From the NCBI GenBank assembly GCA_021234155.1, contig JAJEKV010000010.1, positions 22,902,833-22,966,832 of the forward strand: a stretch of 64,000 nt of DNA, read 5' to 3'. Positions 50,353-60,607 of the stretch are shown piece after piece. Made by a program: the position numbers and the translations under genes. Origin of the DNA: Isoetes taiwanensis (Eukaryota; Streptophyta; Lycopodiopsida; Isoetales; Isoetaceae). Position 1 is the stretch's first letter. Every line of letters begins with the position of its first letter. The notes beneath the pieces were generated by a model. It worked only from the letters and a program-made list of their open reading frames with translations. It searched no databases and was not told the DNA's origin.

Positions 50353-51010
50353 AAAAAGCAAGGAGATCAGATGAGGTATGTCTTGTTTGAGAACTTGGAT
50401 GGCCATGTCCTATTGTAGAAGAATTGTCTCAATTTGAAATATTTTTTATTGAATCAACTTTGAAGGTTATGTAGAGGAATTGTAGTTTCAAATGTGAATT
50501 ATAAGGCTTTTCCTGGAAAAAACAAATAGTTATTACAAGAACATACTAAAATAACTTGTAATCTATGGTGTTGTTTTTTGTGGGTAATACAATTACCTTA
50601 GTGGCAGTGCCATACTAGACCTTATTGAAGCTAATGCACCGGATATTACTTCAAATTAGGATTACTTGAAATACAATGACCAAAAAAGAATCAATTTTTG
50701 AATCTGTTCAGAGACAACTGAAGTAAGAATCATGGACATGAACTAGAGTAGTTGAAGAAAAAAAACTTTTATTCATACTTGTAATGTAATTATATTACAT
50801 TAAATCAGACTGGCCTACTTTCACGGCCAGCTGTAGAAAAAACAAGAAACATACTTCAAATGGAATAAACTCGAAGCAACTATCTGATTAGTGAACCAAA
50901 TTATGATCTGCATTTACAAAAGTACACATGCTTAGAAATGTAAAAACCTATTAAGATGAAACAAAAACCAATCTGAAACATAATAAAACCACTTGATGAT
51001 AAAAAGCTAT
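50353..51010. other. No recognisable gene
   Basis: AT-rich sequence between the Harbinger pseudogene and retroelement fragments. No motif is found. Confidence 0.4.
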
Positions 51011-51059
51011 TCCATTTCTTAAAAACTGATGCAAAGATGACAATAAAAGATCATTTCAC

Positions 51060-51290
51060 AGCAAAATACCGGCATGCATGCCATTTTCTTTCGTATAAAG
51101 CTTAGAGGCAAGGCAAGGGGTTCTTCTTTGAACTCGCACAGAATGGGCTGCTGGTTCACCATTAGGAACATACAAAAGTCCATCGCAGAATGCAAGTCCA
51201 TTTTGAATCTTAAAATTATCATAGTCCGACCGCATTTGCTGAGAAGATGATGATGAGTCAAATCTAAAAATACATCTTGGGTATGTATCC
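51060..51290 (-). pseudogene. Gypsy integrase zinc-finger fragment
   Basis: Minus strand reads DNFKIQNGLAFCDGLLYVPN, which resembles the leader of gypsy integrase (F-x(3)-G-L-x-Y-x-G-R-L-x-V-P). It is a short remnant abutting copia sequence. Confidence 0.5.
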
Positions 51291-51339
51291 GAGGAAAGAT
51301 ATGTGCAAATAGATTCTAACAAGGATGTATCATGAGGCC

Positions 51340-52844
51340 TCTCGAACAATCAGGTCCTTTTCATTTTCAACTTCCAACTCCCACTTACAAAATCCTTCAA
51401 AACATGAGATTTCTTTTTTAAGAATGATATCCAAGTTTTCCTTATCATGTCATCAACAATCAAGAAGAAATACTTATTGCCTCCAAGAGAAAGAACTCTG
51501 GTTGGACACACCACAGATCCATAAGCACTAACCCAAGTGGTTTAGATGCTCTCACTAACCTAAGTGGTTTAGATGCTCTCACTGCTACACCGTTTGGAAG
51601 AGGTATCTAGCTTTGCTTTACCTTTGCACATCCTTCACACAAATGTCTTGCTTTTCCTTTAAAATGTGGCAGATTTGTAACCATCCTATTTATAGATAAT
51701 GGTCCCAATGCTCTCATTCTCATTCTAAAATTCGAATGCCTTTAACCTTTCATGCCACACCTGAAGGATGTTGGTGGGTTGGTGCATCACAAATGATGCA
51801 TTTGCCATCTCCAAATTCAAGCCTCAAATCTGCATCATCCATGACACTGAAAGGAAATTTACAGGGAGGCCAGGAACATAGAATACATCATGGATTTCTT
51901 TTTCTTCTTCCTCAAGTTGATCTTGATAGTCCCTGTCCATTGTAGCTTGAGTAGCCCCCTTCCTATTTGCACAATCCTTCTTTTTGTTATCTCCTCCAGC
52001 TTGCAAAAAAGATCTATGGCACCAGAGTCCAGGTACTACATGTCTTCTTTATGTGTTATCATAGCACATATATCAATTTTGATATTATGGCTTCCCTTTA
52101 TCCAAGACTTGCACCAATCCATTGCATATCCAAGCTTTTCTATATCATATCTTTCCAACTAATTTTTTAGTATATTGTAGCCATAAAACTCCATCATTTG
52201 CCTGTCATCCTCCTCATTATTCTCTTAATCAGTTTGAATTACATGAGCACTTGACTTTCTTGCCGTCCTTTTGTTTTCATACTTCCTTTTCTTGTTTTCA
52301 TCATCTTTCTTTGAACCTTCCCCCTTGGACTCATTACAATTCCTTGCAATGTGGCCAACTTTGTTACATTTGTAACAAGTTCTTGTCTCAATTCTCTCTC
52401 TTCCTGCATACAAGGCAGAGAAATTTCTGCTTGCCCCTCCTTGCTCAGGTCTCCTACTAGTTCTTATAGCTTTCTCTTGCAAGATCTATGTGGAGGCCCA
52501 GTCAAGACTCACTTCCTTTGCTCCGCCTATGACCAGTCAAGACTCACTTCCTTTGCTCCGCCTATGACCGTTCTTACTCCGTCAAATGTTGGTGGCAGCC
52601 CAACAACCAAGTTTCTTACAATGGCATCATCAGGCAAAGGCTTTCCCATTCCTTGCAATTTTTTTGTTGCAGTGTTCTCACATTTTCGATGTAGGTTGAT
52701 GCATCCTCACCATCCTAAAAGTTTGAGTGTATAGCATCACTTGCTGAGAGATCTGATCTTTTCTGAATGGATTAACCAGATAATCCTATGCTTCTTTAGT
52801 TGTGGCACCTCTTCAATGCATGGAATTTTTCCATCGTTCACATA
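51340..52844 (-). pseudogene. Outer copia element: gag 3' part, protease, start of integrase
   Basis: Minus-strand remnants in correct copia order, frames broken. The gag UBN2-like segment is at 52,830-52,600 and a zinc knuckle CYKCNKVGHIARNC near 52,370. The protease-region end HDVFYVPGLPVNFLSVS is near 51,865. A GAG-pre-integrase block follows (MVTNLPHFKGKARHLCEGC, 51,700-51,610). The integrase start is GLVLMDL, then GGNKYFLLIVDDMIRKTW (51,590-51,400). It is truncated before the catalytic core end. Its gag start lies on the other side of the inner copia element (58,773-58,995). A 34-bp duplication is at 52,499-52,568 and a 28-bp one at 51,530-51,585. Confidence 0.75.
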
Positions 52845-53084
52845 AATAACAAACAGAAAAACCAGTACCAAAGAAGCTTATGTATCACTAAGGAAATCCT
52901 GATCTTATACAAGACAAGCATGGCTCGATTTAGCACTTCTACCCTTTTGGGATCTCCAGAATTATCTCCTACCGACTAGGAACACACGTAAACTCTACAA
53001 TGACAGCAATGAACTACTAAAATAGAATGTCTTTTTGGCCAGTATACTCCTGCGACAATGTCAGCCTTGTTTCGATATCCAACA
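52845..53084 (-). mobile_element. Inner copia 3' LTR
   Basis: 240 bp, sense-strand start TGTTGGATATCG, directly preceded (minus strand) by the PPT TTGAGGGGGAG (53,085-53,095). Confidence 0.85.
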
Positions 53085-53095
53085 CTCCCCCTCAA
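53085..53095 (-). promoter_or_regulatory. Inner copia polypurine tract
   Basis: Minus strand TTGAGGGGGAG adjoining the 3' LTR. Confidence 0.8.
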
Positions 53096-53443
53096 GGTTG
53101 ACCTTGTGACAAATACTCAGAAATAACCATAACCAGTGGCCTTGGGCTGTTAGATCTGCCCAACTAATCAGATTCTACTCCCTTCTCACCTTTTTTAAAA
53201 TTTTTATTTTTTTTCCTTTTTTTTGCTTTTTTCTTTGAACAAAGTTAACATACCTCCTAAAAATTGAAACTTTTATCTACCAACCAAAAGAGGCCTCTGC
53301 CACCAAGTCTCTTTCAGCTTCACACATCTAAAACTAAGATGACAAACTCCCCCTTAAATTGCACGCCTTCCCTATCAGCCAAGAGAAAACCTCTGCCACC
53401 AAGTCTCCTCCAGCCATTAATATTCAACCACTAGTTCTGCATA

Positions 53444-54811
53444 CTACATGCTCTGAACAGTAACCATACCCATTTCGTCTAAGCACTCAGAGAAGCGCTT
53501 TCTTGCCAGTGGTTTCGTCAATGCATCTGCTGTCATATACTGTGTGCCTAGATGTTCAATGCTCACTTTCCCTTCTTTCACCTTCTCTCTTGTAAAATGG
53601 TATTGCGTTTCAATGTGCTTGGCCTTTGTAAAGTTGTTGGGATTCTTCACAAGAGATACAGTAGCTCGGTTATCATTTAATATGAGTGTTGGCCTTCTTT
53701 GCTCACTTCCGAGATCTTTCAACAATCGTCTGAGCCAAATGGCTTCTTTTGAAGCTGCACAAATTGCCATATACTCTGACTCACATGTACTAACAGCAGT
53801 AGCCTTCTGCTTTTTGCTGGCCCAACTGACCACTCCCCCTTGCAGCTTAAAAATGAAGCCAGTACGAGATCTTCTATCAGCCAGATCCCCTGTATAATCA
53901 GCATCAACTAGGCCTTGAAGACATATGGATTTGGTCTCATCACCAACATAACGAATGCCGAGCTGAGGAGTTTGCTTAAGATACCACAATATGCACTTAA
54001 GAGCTTGCCAATGCTCTCTTCCAGGACATTCCATAAACTGACTTATAGTGATGACGCTTTCTGAAATATTGGGCCTGCTGCAAACCATAAAGTGCATCAA
54101 CGAGCCAACGATGCTTTTGTAGGGAATATCAATCATGCTGTCTTCAACATCACCCGGCGGAGAGCACATAGTGTAAGTAAGTGGAGTATTAATGGAAGGT
54201 GTACTAACAGGGCGAGATGTATGCATGTTGCACTTCACAAGAAGAGATTCAATTGCTTTTCCTTGATGGATAATAACGGACCTGTTATCAGGAGCACTGA
54301 CCACATGGATTCCTAAAAAATATTTGAGGGATCCAAGGTCTGTCATACGAAACCTGGCTACAAGGGCAGTCTTTGTTTTCTGCAGAAGTGGCTTGGAATT
54401 AGAAGCTAAAATCAAATCGTCTACATACATGACAATGATGATCAATTGAGGCCCAAGTTGTTTTACATATACATTCCAATCCCCATTACTTCTCATAAAG
54501 CCAAGCTAGGTAAAGAAGGCATGGATAGTCTTGTACCATAATCGCGGTGACTGCTTCAATCCATAAATAGCTTTCTTAAGCTTACAGACAAGATGGATTG
54601 CTCCCTGTTTGCAGAACCCTGGAGGCTGCTTCAAGTACACTTCCTCATCCAACCTACCATGTAGAAATGCAGACTTAACATCCATCTGCTGCAGTTCTAA
54701 ACCCAATTGGGCAGCCAAAGCGAGAACTACTCGAACAGATGTGAGACGTCTTACAGGGGCAAAAGTTTCATGATAATCCACTTCCGTTGTCTGGGAGCAG
54801 CCGCGTGCCAC
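53444..54811 (-). pseudogene. Inner copia RT and RNase H
   Basis: Two frames. 54,811-54,506 carries RT motifs FAPVRRLTSVRVVLALAAQ, MDVKSAFLHGRLDEEVYLKQ and YGLKQSPRLWY. 54,496-53,444 carries the YVDDLILAS catalytic box, GSLKYFLGI, YKSIVGSLMHFMVCSRPNIS and RNase H (VDADYTGDLADRRSRTGF, WASKKQKATAVSTCESEYMA, LTKPLARKRF). A stop near 54,505 interrupts between FFT and LGFMRS. It ends about 360 bp before the 3' LTR. Confidence 0.9.
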
Positions 54812-56029
54812 TAGTCTAGCTTTATATCTAGAGATAACATTGTCTCATCATACTTTAATTTATAAATCCACTTACATGATATGGCTTTCCTTCCTGGAGG
54901 CAGCTTGCATAAGATCCATATCTCGTTCTCCATCAAAGAATCGTACTCCTCCTGCATAGCCTGTCTCCACTTGTCATGGTCAAGTCCTTTAATAGCTTCA
55001 TCATAGGAACATGGTTCCTCAACTGAAGAATTACTATGCAATGCCAAATATGCTGAACCTCGAGGTTTCCTGCTGCGAAGGTAATCTTGCATCCGAGCAG
55101 TTTGTGTTCGAGCTCTACTAGATCTTCTAGGAGCAGTCTCTTGAAGATGCACTTCATCAACATCATTCTCACTGGTTTCTCCTCCAGATTCAGGCTCAGA
55201 AGGAATATCCTCTTCTTCTAGGGGCACATTACCAGCAATATCTTCAACCTCTGAATCAGAGTCGCTATTATCAAATGCACTAGGATCTGAGGATGTGGTG
55301 AAAGGATCAAAAGGTGCTGCTTCTTTATTCTGTCCAATACTGAAATCATGCTCATTGAAGACTACACTTCTACGAATGACCATTTTACACGTGGAGGGAA
55401 CATAAAGCTTGTAGCCTTTCATGGTTTCACTGTACCCAAAGAACATGCATACTACACTTCTATTTGACATCTTTCCAAACTTTTTTTCCTCTTTAGATAA
55501 ACAAAGGTATGCTGTGCATCCAAAAATCTTAAAGCCTTGCACATTAGGCTTCTTGTCAGTCCATATTTCTTCTGGTACACCAGATTTCAATGCCTTGGTA
55601 GGGGCCCTGTTTATGATGTATATGGCTGTATGAACAGCCTCAGCCCAAAATTTATGACTGATATCTCTTGACAGTATCATTGCCCTTGCGCACTCAAGAA
55701 CGGTCCTATTCTTCCTCTCCACTACGCCGTTCTGTTGATGCTCATGAGCAACCGAAGTCTCATGCTTAATTCCATAGCCTTATAAGAACTCTTCAAATTC
55801 ACCACTGGTGAATTCACCTCCCTGGTCAGTTCTCACTGTTTTCACATGCTTTTCTTTAAAATTTTCTGCCAATGCTTTCCATACTTTAAATTGCTCAAAG
55901 ACATCAGATTTATATTTGAGAAAGTATACCCAATTCTTGCGTGTGAAATCATCAATAATCAAAAGAAAGTATCTGGATCCACCTATAGACATCACCCTTG
56001 CTGGTCCCCATGCGTCCATATGGACTAAC
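54811..56029 (-). pseudogene. Inner copia integrase, downstream of the MITE
   Basis: It resumes after the MITE with [14 protein letters not shown] (first Asp) and [20 protein letters not shown]. The second Asp is in [20 protein letters not shown], followed by a stop. The third acidic residue, Glu, is in VVERKNRTVLECAR. The core is therefore intact apart from the nonsense codon. It continues through FGCTAYLCLSKEEKKFGKM to a Ser/acidic linker and the start of RT (WRQAMQEEYDSLMENEIW), where another stop lies at 54,811. Confidence 0.85.
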
Positions 56030-56037
56030 TCTAAAGG

Positions 56038-56693
56038 CAATGTTGTTAAATACTTTGCATACCATACGGGTAGCATACGTTTTTTAAGTTTTTTTTAAGT
56101 TTTTTATTTTTGGTTTTTAAAATCTTAGAATACGTTAACTTAATAATATAACAACTAACATAAAGGTTTAGCTTATTATCATACTAGAGGTAGATAGAAG
56201 AGAAATGAATATAGGTAAAAAAGAATTATTTGAAGCAGCTATACCTTTGGAACGGTTTTGGTTCACTTCCTGCTTCTATTTATCACTTATGGCAGTCAGA
56301 TCTTCAGAAGCAATATAGAAAAAAATGAATCGAAATAAAATTAGTTGTAAAAGAAGAAGAATGGAAAAGTTACCTTGGTCCTGGTTTTGGATTGGCGCGA
56401 GAACTGTTTCCTGGTTTGCATGGTGCAGTAAAAACCTTTCTTTCATTGAGCAAAAAACCAAAACCCTAGTTCTACATGCATTCCGCATGTTTCTACATGC
56501 ATGCGGCCGCTCATAGTTCCAAAATCTTGTTTGCTAGACTAGAAAATCTAAATGAAAGTCATTCGAGGCATTAGTAATGTTTTTTTTTTTTTTACATTTT
56601 TTGATAACCCCCGATGGTTGCAAACGTTTAGAAAACGTAGGGGTTTTTTAAGAAGTACTCTATGGTTAAAAACGGGGTTTTTTAACAACACTG
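56038..56693. mobile_element. hAT-type MITE inserted in copia integrase
   Basis: A 656-bp insert flanked by a perfect 8-bp duplication TCTAAAGG (56,030-56,037 and 56,694-56,701). Terminal inverted repeats are CAATGTTGTTAAA (left) and CAGTGTTGTTAAA (right, reversed), 12 of 13 identical. The 8-bp TSD and CA-G/A-TG termini point to the hAT superfamily. It has no coding capacity. It contains poly-T runs and interrupts integrase between SQPL and PLELVHMD. Confidence 0.85.
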
Positions 56694-56701
56694 TCTAAAG
56701 G

Positions 56702-57660
56702 TTGACTGGCTCGTTCTCCTTTATGCCTATAATAGGATTTCCTGCTCAATTTCCCTAAGGCGCAGCCTTCACATACCCCTGCGGGTGCCTTAAGAGATGG
56801 AAGCCCTGTCACGTATTCCTTTTCTTTCATAGTTTTTAAGAATTTGTAATTCACATGTCCCATGCGTTCGTGCCACACTTGGTTTATATTGGTGGATTCT
56901 GCACTGAGGGCCATTGGAGAACTACTGCACCAAATCAGCCTGTATACTCCTTCATCCTTATCTCCTTTGGCAATCACATTTTTTCCTTTGTCTCTTATGA
57001 GGCACTTGCCTCCTCCAAACTTGGCATGCAGCCCTGCATCATCCATTTGACCTATGGATATCAGATTTATCTCCAAGTCAGGCACATAAAGTGCACCTTT
57101 CAAGGCTATCCTTCCAGAAGGAAGCTCCAAACAAATGGTTCCATAACCTACAACTCCAAGAATTCCCTTTCCGATTTTCACTTTCTTATTTTTAGGAATC
57201 TCTACAAAGTCTGTGAATATGTCTCTCTGACCAATCATATGATCACTTGCTCCAGAGTCAAGATACCATATCCCAGATCCCATCTTAGCTACAACACTCA
57301 CTGCTTTGCCATGTCGATCTCCTTTACCTATAATCTCTGCTTCTTCTAAAACCATCTTGGAAATCACCATAAGCAGGACTTTATACAAGCTGAAAATCAT
57401 ATACTGGACATAACCATATATCCTTCGAAGATTACCTTGAGATTTGTATGCTTCATGAGTTGTAGATTGGACTGCAACAAATGCTTTAGTCACAGACACA
57501 AGGGAATCAGAGCTTGAGCTTTTATCGGACTCCTCGGTATCCATAGCTCTCGATGCTTTATGCCCATGGGCCTGAACAGTCTCCTTCTCCTTCTTTTTCT
57601 TAGAGTCATCCTTAGTCTGGGGTCTTTGCTTTCTCTTCCTTCTATCTGGCATATCACAAT
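56702..57660 (-). pseudogene. Inner copia protease and GAG-pre-integrase
   Basis: Minus strand from the zinc-knuckle tail (DCDMPDRRKRKQRPQ). The protease active site is SGIWYLDSGASDHMIGQRD and its C-terminal part ALYVPDLEINLISIGQMDDA. GAG-pre-integrase follows: VWHERMGHVNYKFLKTM and GVCEGCALGKLSRKSY. The frame is open from 57,652 to the MITE. Confidence 0.9.
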
Positions 57661-58420
57661 CTCATGCAAGATGCCCAAAACAATTGAAACACTTCCTGGT
57701 TTCTCCACCATCTTGCTTGCCAACAAAGGCTTGTCCCTCCTTATTGCTGCTTTTCTTGGCCCCAGCTTGATTAGTTTCTTCCATTAAGATTTGCTGAGAG
57801 GCCCATTCAATTTCAACATGCTCTGCAGAGCCAATCAAATTCTTAACATTATTGTAAGATGAAGGCAATCCAAGTAATAGGGCACCAACAATGAGATCAT
57901 AATCTAATCCTTTCTCCATGCCTTTCAATTGGAGAGCTGCTGCCTTAATTTTGGATATGTATTCCTCTGCAGACAAACATTCCTTCAGCTTGGTAGTGAA
58001 AATCACTGCATATAGATTAGCTTGCTGAGAGAAATGTTTTTTCTTGTAAATAGCAGCCAGCTGCTCCCAAGCCTCCTTGGCACTACTTGCAGCTTCAACC
58101 TGGGCAATCATCGTGTCATCCAGATATCTCATGAGGCGATTAGTGGCCTCCCAGTCTTTCTGTATCGCTTTGAGTAATGCAGTCTTTTCTCCTTCTTGTA
58201 ACCTTGCAGCTCCATCATCTTCCTCAAATGATTCTTCCTTAGTATCAGACGTTGAACTCTTTGACACTTGAGCTCCTTTTGATGCTTGTATCCTCTTAAC
58301 TGTAAGGATTGGTCTGGGCTCATCTCCTGAAACTATATTCCACAATCCTTTAGCAGATAGTTTCCCTCGTACTTTGATAAACCAATAAAAAGCATTCTCA
58401 TGCGTTAGCTTTCCAATCAT
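57660..58420 (-). pseudogene. Inner copia Gag
   Basis: From a start near 58,420 (MIGKLTHENAFYWFIKVRGK) the copia UBN2-type capsid follows (LMRYLDDTMIAQVEAASSAK, EAWEQLAAIYKKKHFSQQAN, LIVGALLLGLPSSYNNVKNL). The zinc knuckle CFNCFGHLA is followed by a TGA just before DC. The TGA looks like a CGA-to-TGA change, and the knuckle lacks the usual spacing between its second Cys and His. The gag start found in relatives would lie a little upstream, near the PBS. Confidence 0.85.
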
Positions 58421-58464
58421 TCCTATTTCTGTTGAGTATGGGCTGCTCTTTAACCACAGTGAAT

Positions 58465-58481
58465 CGACCGCTCTGATACCA
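58465..58481 (-). promoter_or_regulatory. Inner copia primer-binding site
   Basis: Minus strand TGGTATCAGAGCGGTCG next to the 5' LTR, complementary to initiator tRNA-Met. Confidence 0.85.
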
Positions 58482-58482
58482 T

Positions 58483-58772
58483 AATAACAAACAGAAAAAC
58501 CAGTACCAAAGAAGCTTATGTATTACTAAGGAAATCCTAATCTTATACAAGACGAGCATGGCTCGATTTAGCACTTCTACCCTTTTGGGATCTCCAGAAT
58601 TATCTCCTACCGACTAGGAACACACGTAAACTCTACAATGACAGCAATGAACTACTAAAATAGAATGTCTTTTTGGCCAACTCTACAATGACAGCAATGA
58701 ACTACTAAAATAGATTGTCTTTTTGGCCAGCATACTCCTGCGACAATGTCAGCCTTGTTTCGATATCCAACA
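58483..58772 (-). mobile_element. Inner copia 5' LTR
   Basis: 290 bp, 50 bp longer than the 3' LTR because a 50-bp block is tandemly repeated (58,631-58,730). Confidence 0.85.
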
Positions 58773-59073
58773 GTATATGTAGTATATGTCAATTCTTTGC
58801 TTTCCAACTCCTTCCACTTATCCATCTCTTCCTTGAACCCATTGTCTTCTTCTTGAAGACCGGAGCAGTTTTCTTCCCTGAGCATAGTCCCTTTTCCACT
58901 AGAATTCTCCTTTTTCCACTAGAATTCTCCTGGTTTTGATAAAATAGACATAAGAATTTGTGCCAGCCAGCTTTTAGATTGATCTTTTCTCGCATGGTGA
59001 ATAATGATCCTTTCTTCCCATAGCCTTATCTCTCTGACGTATTCTTTAATTCAGAGATCCCGCTCTAATACCA
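58773..59073 (-). pseudogene. Outer copia element: PBS and gag start
   Basis: PBS-like TGGTATTAGAGCGGG (59,073-59,059, minus) is followed at 58,995 by an ATG and MREKINLKAGWHKFLCLFYQ. The reading runs to the inner copia junction at 58,772. The remainder of this gag is at 52,844 and below. A 20-bp duplication (TTTTCCACTAGAATTCTCCT) lies near 58,893-58,931. An outer 5' LTR should lie to the right of 59,074, but its end is not defined. Confidence 0.6.
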
Positions 59074-59825
59074 TAAAGGAACAAGAAATATCAAAAGCAA
59101 GAAACATGCCAACGTTCACCACCAAAAGCTTGTAATCCACACTTCTAAGGTTAAAGGGCTACAATGGGATATTTGCCATGTCACTAATCCTGCTAACAGT
59201 CTAACTAACTAAATACTAACAGATCATATTTCCGTTTGTTACAATGATGTGCTCCATCAAGGTGCGGCTCACATTTTGTGGATTGCCAAGTTCTTCTTGT
59301 AGCGATCTTGTTTCGTAGTTGGACAGAGCTTGAAACTTCAAAAATAAACAGACGCAACAAGGTAGATTGAAAGGAACGACAGAGCAAAATAACGTTTAAG
59401 ATTTTTGGGCAGATGCTTCAAACATGTGAAGTGAAGTTAACATAACCCTAAAAATAGTGAAATCTAAAGATTTAATCCCTACAGAGCGAGAATATGAGAG
59501 TTTCTTCCTATTTTTCTTCGAAGAAAAATGGGAATAAAACCATCGGAATAGAATAGAACTAGTATATTGGTGGTGACAGGCTTCTTCTCAACCTCTTGCC
59601 CTTGCTTGCCTACAGTGGGAACAGGTCGCTTGCCTTCTGCTTGCCATTGCTGGATTGGGTGCTATAAAATAGAGCTTGTTTGCCACGGCTAGAACAACGA
59701 AATAGGCCTTTGCTTGCCATCGTCGGATTTGATTGCCATTGCTAAGCTCTCTGATATGCAAGAGAGACTAGAATCTCTGCACCTGCAAGAAAAAAGATAA
59801 ATGAAGGCGGTGCTATAGCGGCGCC
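59074..59825. other. Probable outer copia LTR remnant and unassigned sequence
   Basis: No coding region. The first few hundred bases follow the outer PBS and would be LTR. No matching second LTR was found at the left end (51 kb), consistent with truncation. Confidence 0.35.
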
Positions 59826-59830
59826 GCCTT

Positions 59831-59936
59831 AAAAGTAAAGCCCAAGATTACCAAAAAATAATTTACAGAATAAAAAGGAAGTTCCACCTAGCAATGAATT
59901 GCGTCTAGGGGATTTCTACCTAGCGATGGGTTAAGT
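59831..59936 (+). repeat. Left flanking direct repeat of the recombinase locus
   Basis: AAAAGTAAAGCCCAAGATTA-CCAAAAAATAATTTACA and CCACCTAG-x-GATGGGTTA blocks recur in the same order and orientation at 63,190-63,267. Copy 1 has an extra ~28 bp internal repeat of the CCACCTAGCAATG part. Confidence 0.75.
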
Positions 59937-60164
59937 CATGAGGAAAAGCGGCCTTTAATTCTTGCGGGGAAACTTTTGCCGACGCCGGAGGCAAAAGTTG
60001 ACCCCCGAGAATAAAAGGCGACGCCGCTTTCCCCGCAACGTGGTGTCCAAAACTTTCGGCGTGGCATCCGACGTGGTGCTGACGTGGAAAAGCCTTCACA
60101 GACAAGCAGAGTAAAAATTTTCTCTCTCTTTCTTCTTCGCGAGCACGGCTATGGCGTTCTGAAC

Positions 60165-60335
60165 GGCGTCAGGCCGTTCTGGCAAGGTTTTTGGTGGCGC
60201 TGCTTCTTCTTTGAAGGCGCCATTCTATTTTGGAGAGTTTTTTTGGTGGGCGCTCGTTGTTCTTTGAAGGCGCCAGGCCATTTTGGCGAGTTTTTCTGTG
60301 GCGCTCTTGCTTCTTTGAAGGCGCTAGGCTAGTTT
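60165..60335 (+). repeat. 51-53 bp leader repeat, three units plus a partial
   Basis: Units starting GGCG(T/C)CA at 60,165, 60,216 and 60,269, with a partial at 60,320. Each contains 'tttt.ggtggcgct.....tctttgaa'. They lie between the putative promoter and the 5' UTR intron of the recombinase gene. Confidence 0.7.
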
Positions 60336-60508
60336 CTTGTTGGTTCTTGAGTGTTTTTATGTTTTTAGTTTTATTTTAACAAATCTTGCTTACAGGTCGA
60401 GGATCTTGTTGTTTTGGAGTTCTGGCACCGGTTGGAGTCGTTTGATAGCCATTTCTTCTGATTTTTCAGCGTTCTTGCGACCTTTCGAGTGATCTTTCAT
60501 AAAATTTG

Positions 60509-60579
60509 TAAGCAAGATTTATATTCTTGTTTCTATAAACTATTTCCTATGCTAATGTTTCGTTTTTTGTTGCATGCAG
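60509..60579 (+). other. Probable 5' UTR intron of the recombinase gene
   Basis: GTAAGC donor at 60,509 and TTGCATGCAG acceptor ending 60,579. It is 71 nt long, AT-rich, and 28 nt upstream of the ATG. Confidence 0.5.
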
Positions 60580-60607
60580 GTGATCTTCAGTGGTCTGGAG
60601 GTGTGAG

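Larger units (their letters stand above)
52845..58772 (-). mobile_element. Inner Ty1/copia element, nested in the outer copia gag
   Basis: Minus-strand element with a 3' LTR (52,845-53,084) and a 5' LTR (58,483-58,772). LTRs start TGTTGGATATCG on the sense strand and end about TTTGTTATT. PBS TGGTATCAGAGCGGTCG and PPT TTGAGGGGGAG are present. Gag, protease, integrase, RT and RNase H are recognisable but carry stops and frameshifts, plus a hAT-type MITE in the integrase. The LTRs differ by few substitutions apart from a 50-bp tandem duplication in the 5' LTR (58,631-58,680 and 58,681-58,730). Flanking five-mers TATAC and TATGT may be a decayed target duplication. Confidence 0.85.

Noticed and set aside
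52841-58777. Exact target-site duplication of the inner copia element
   Set aside because: Flanking five-mers TATAC and TATGT agree at only three positions; too weak to assert.
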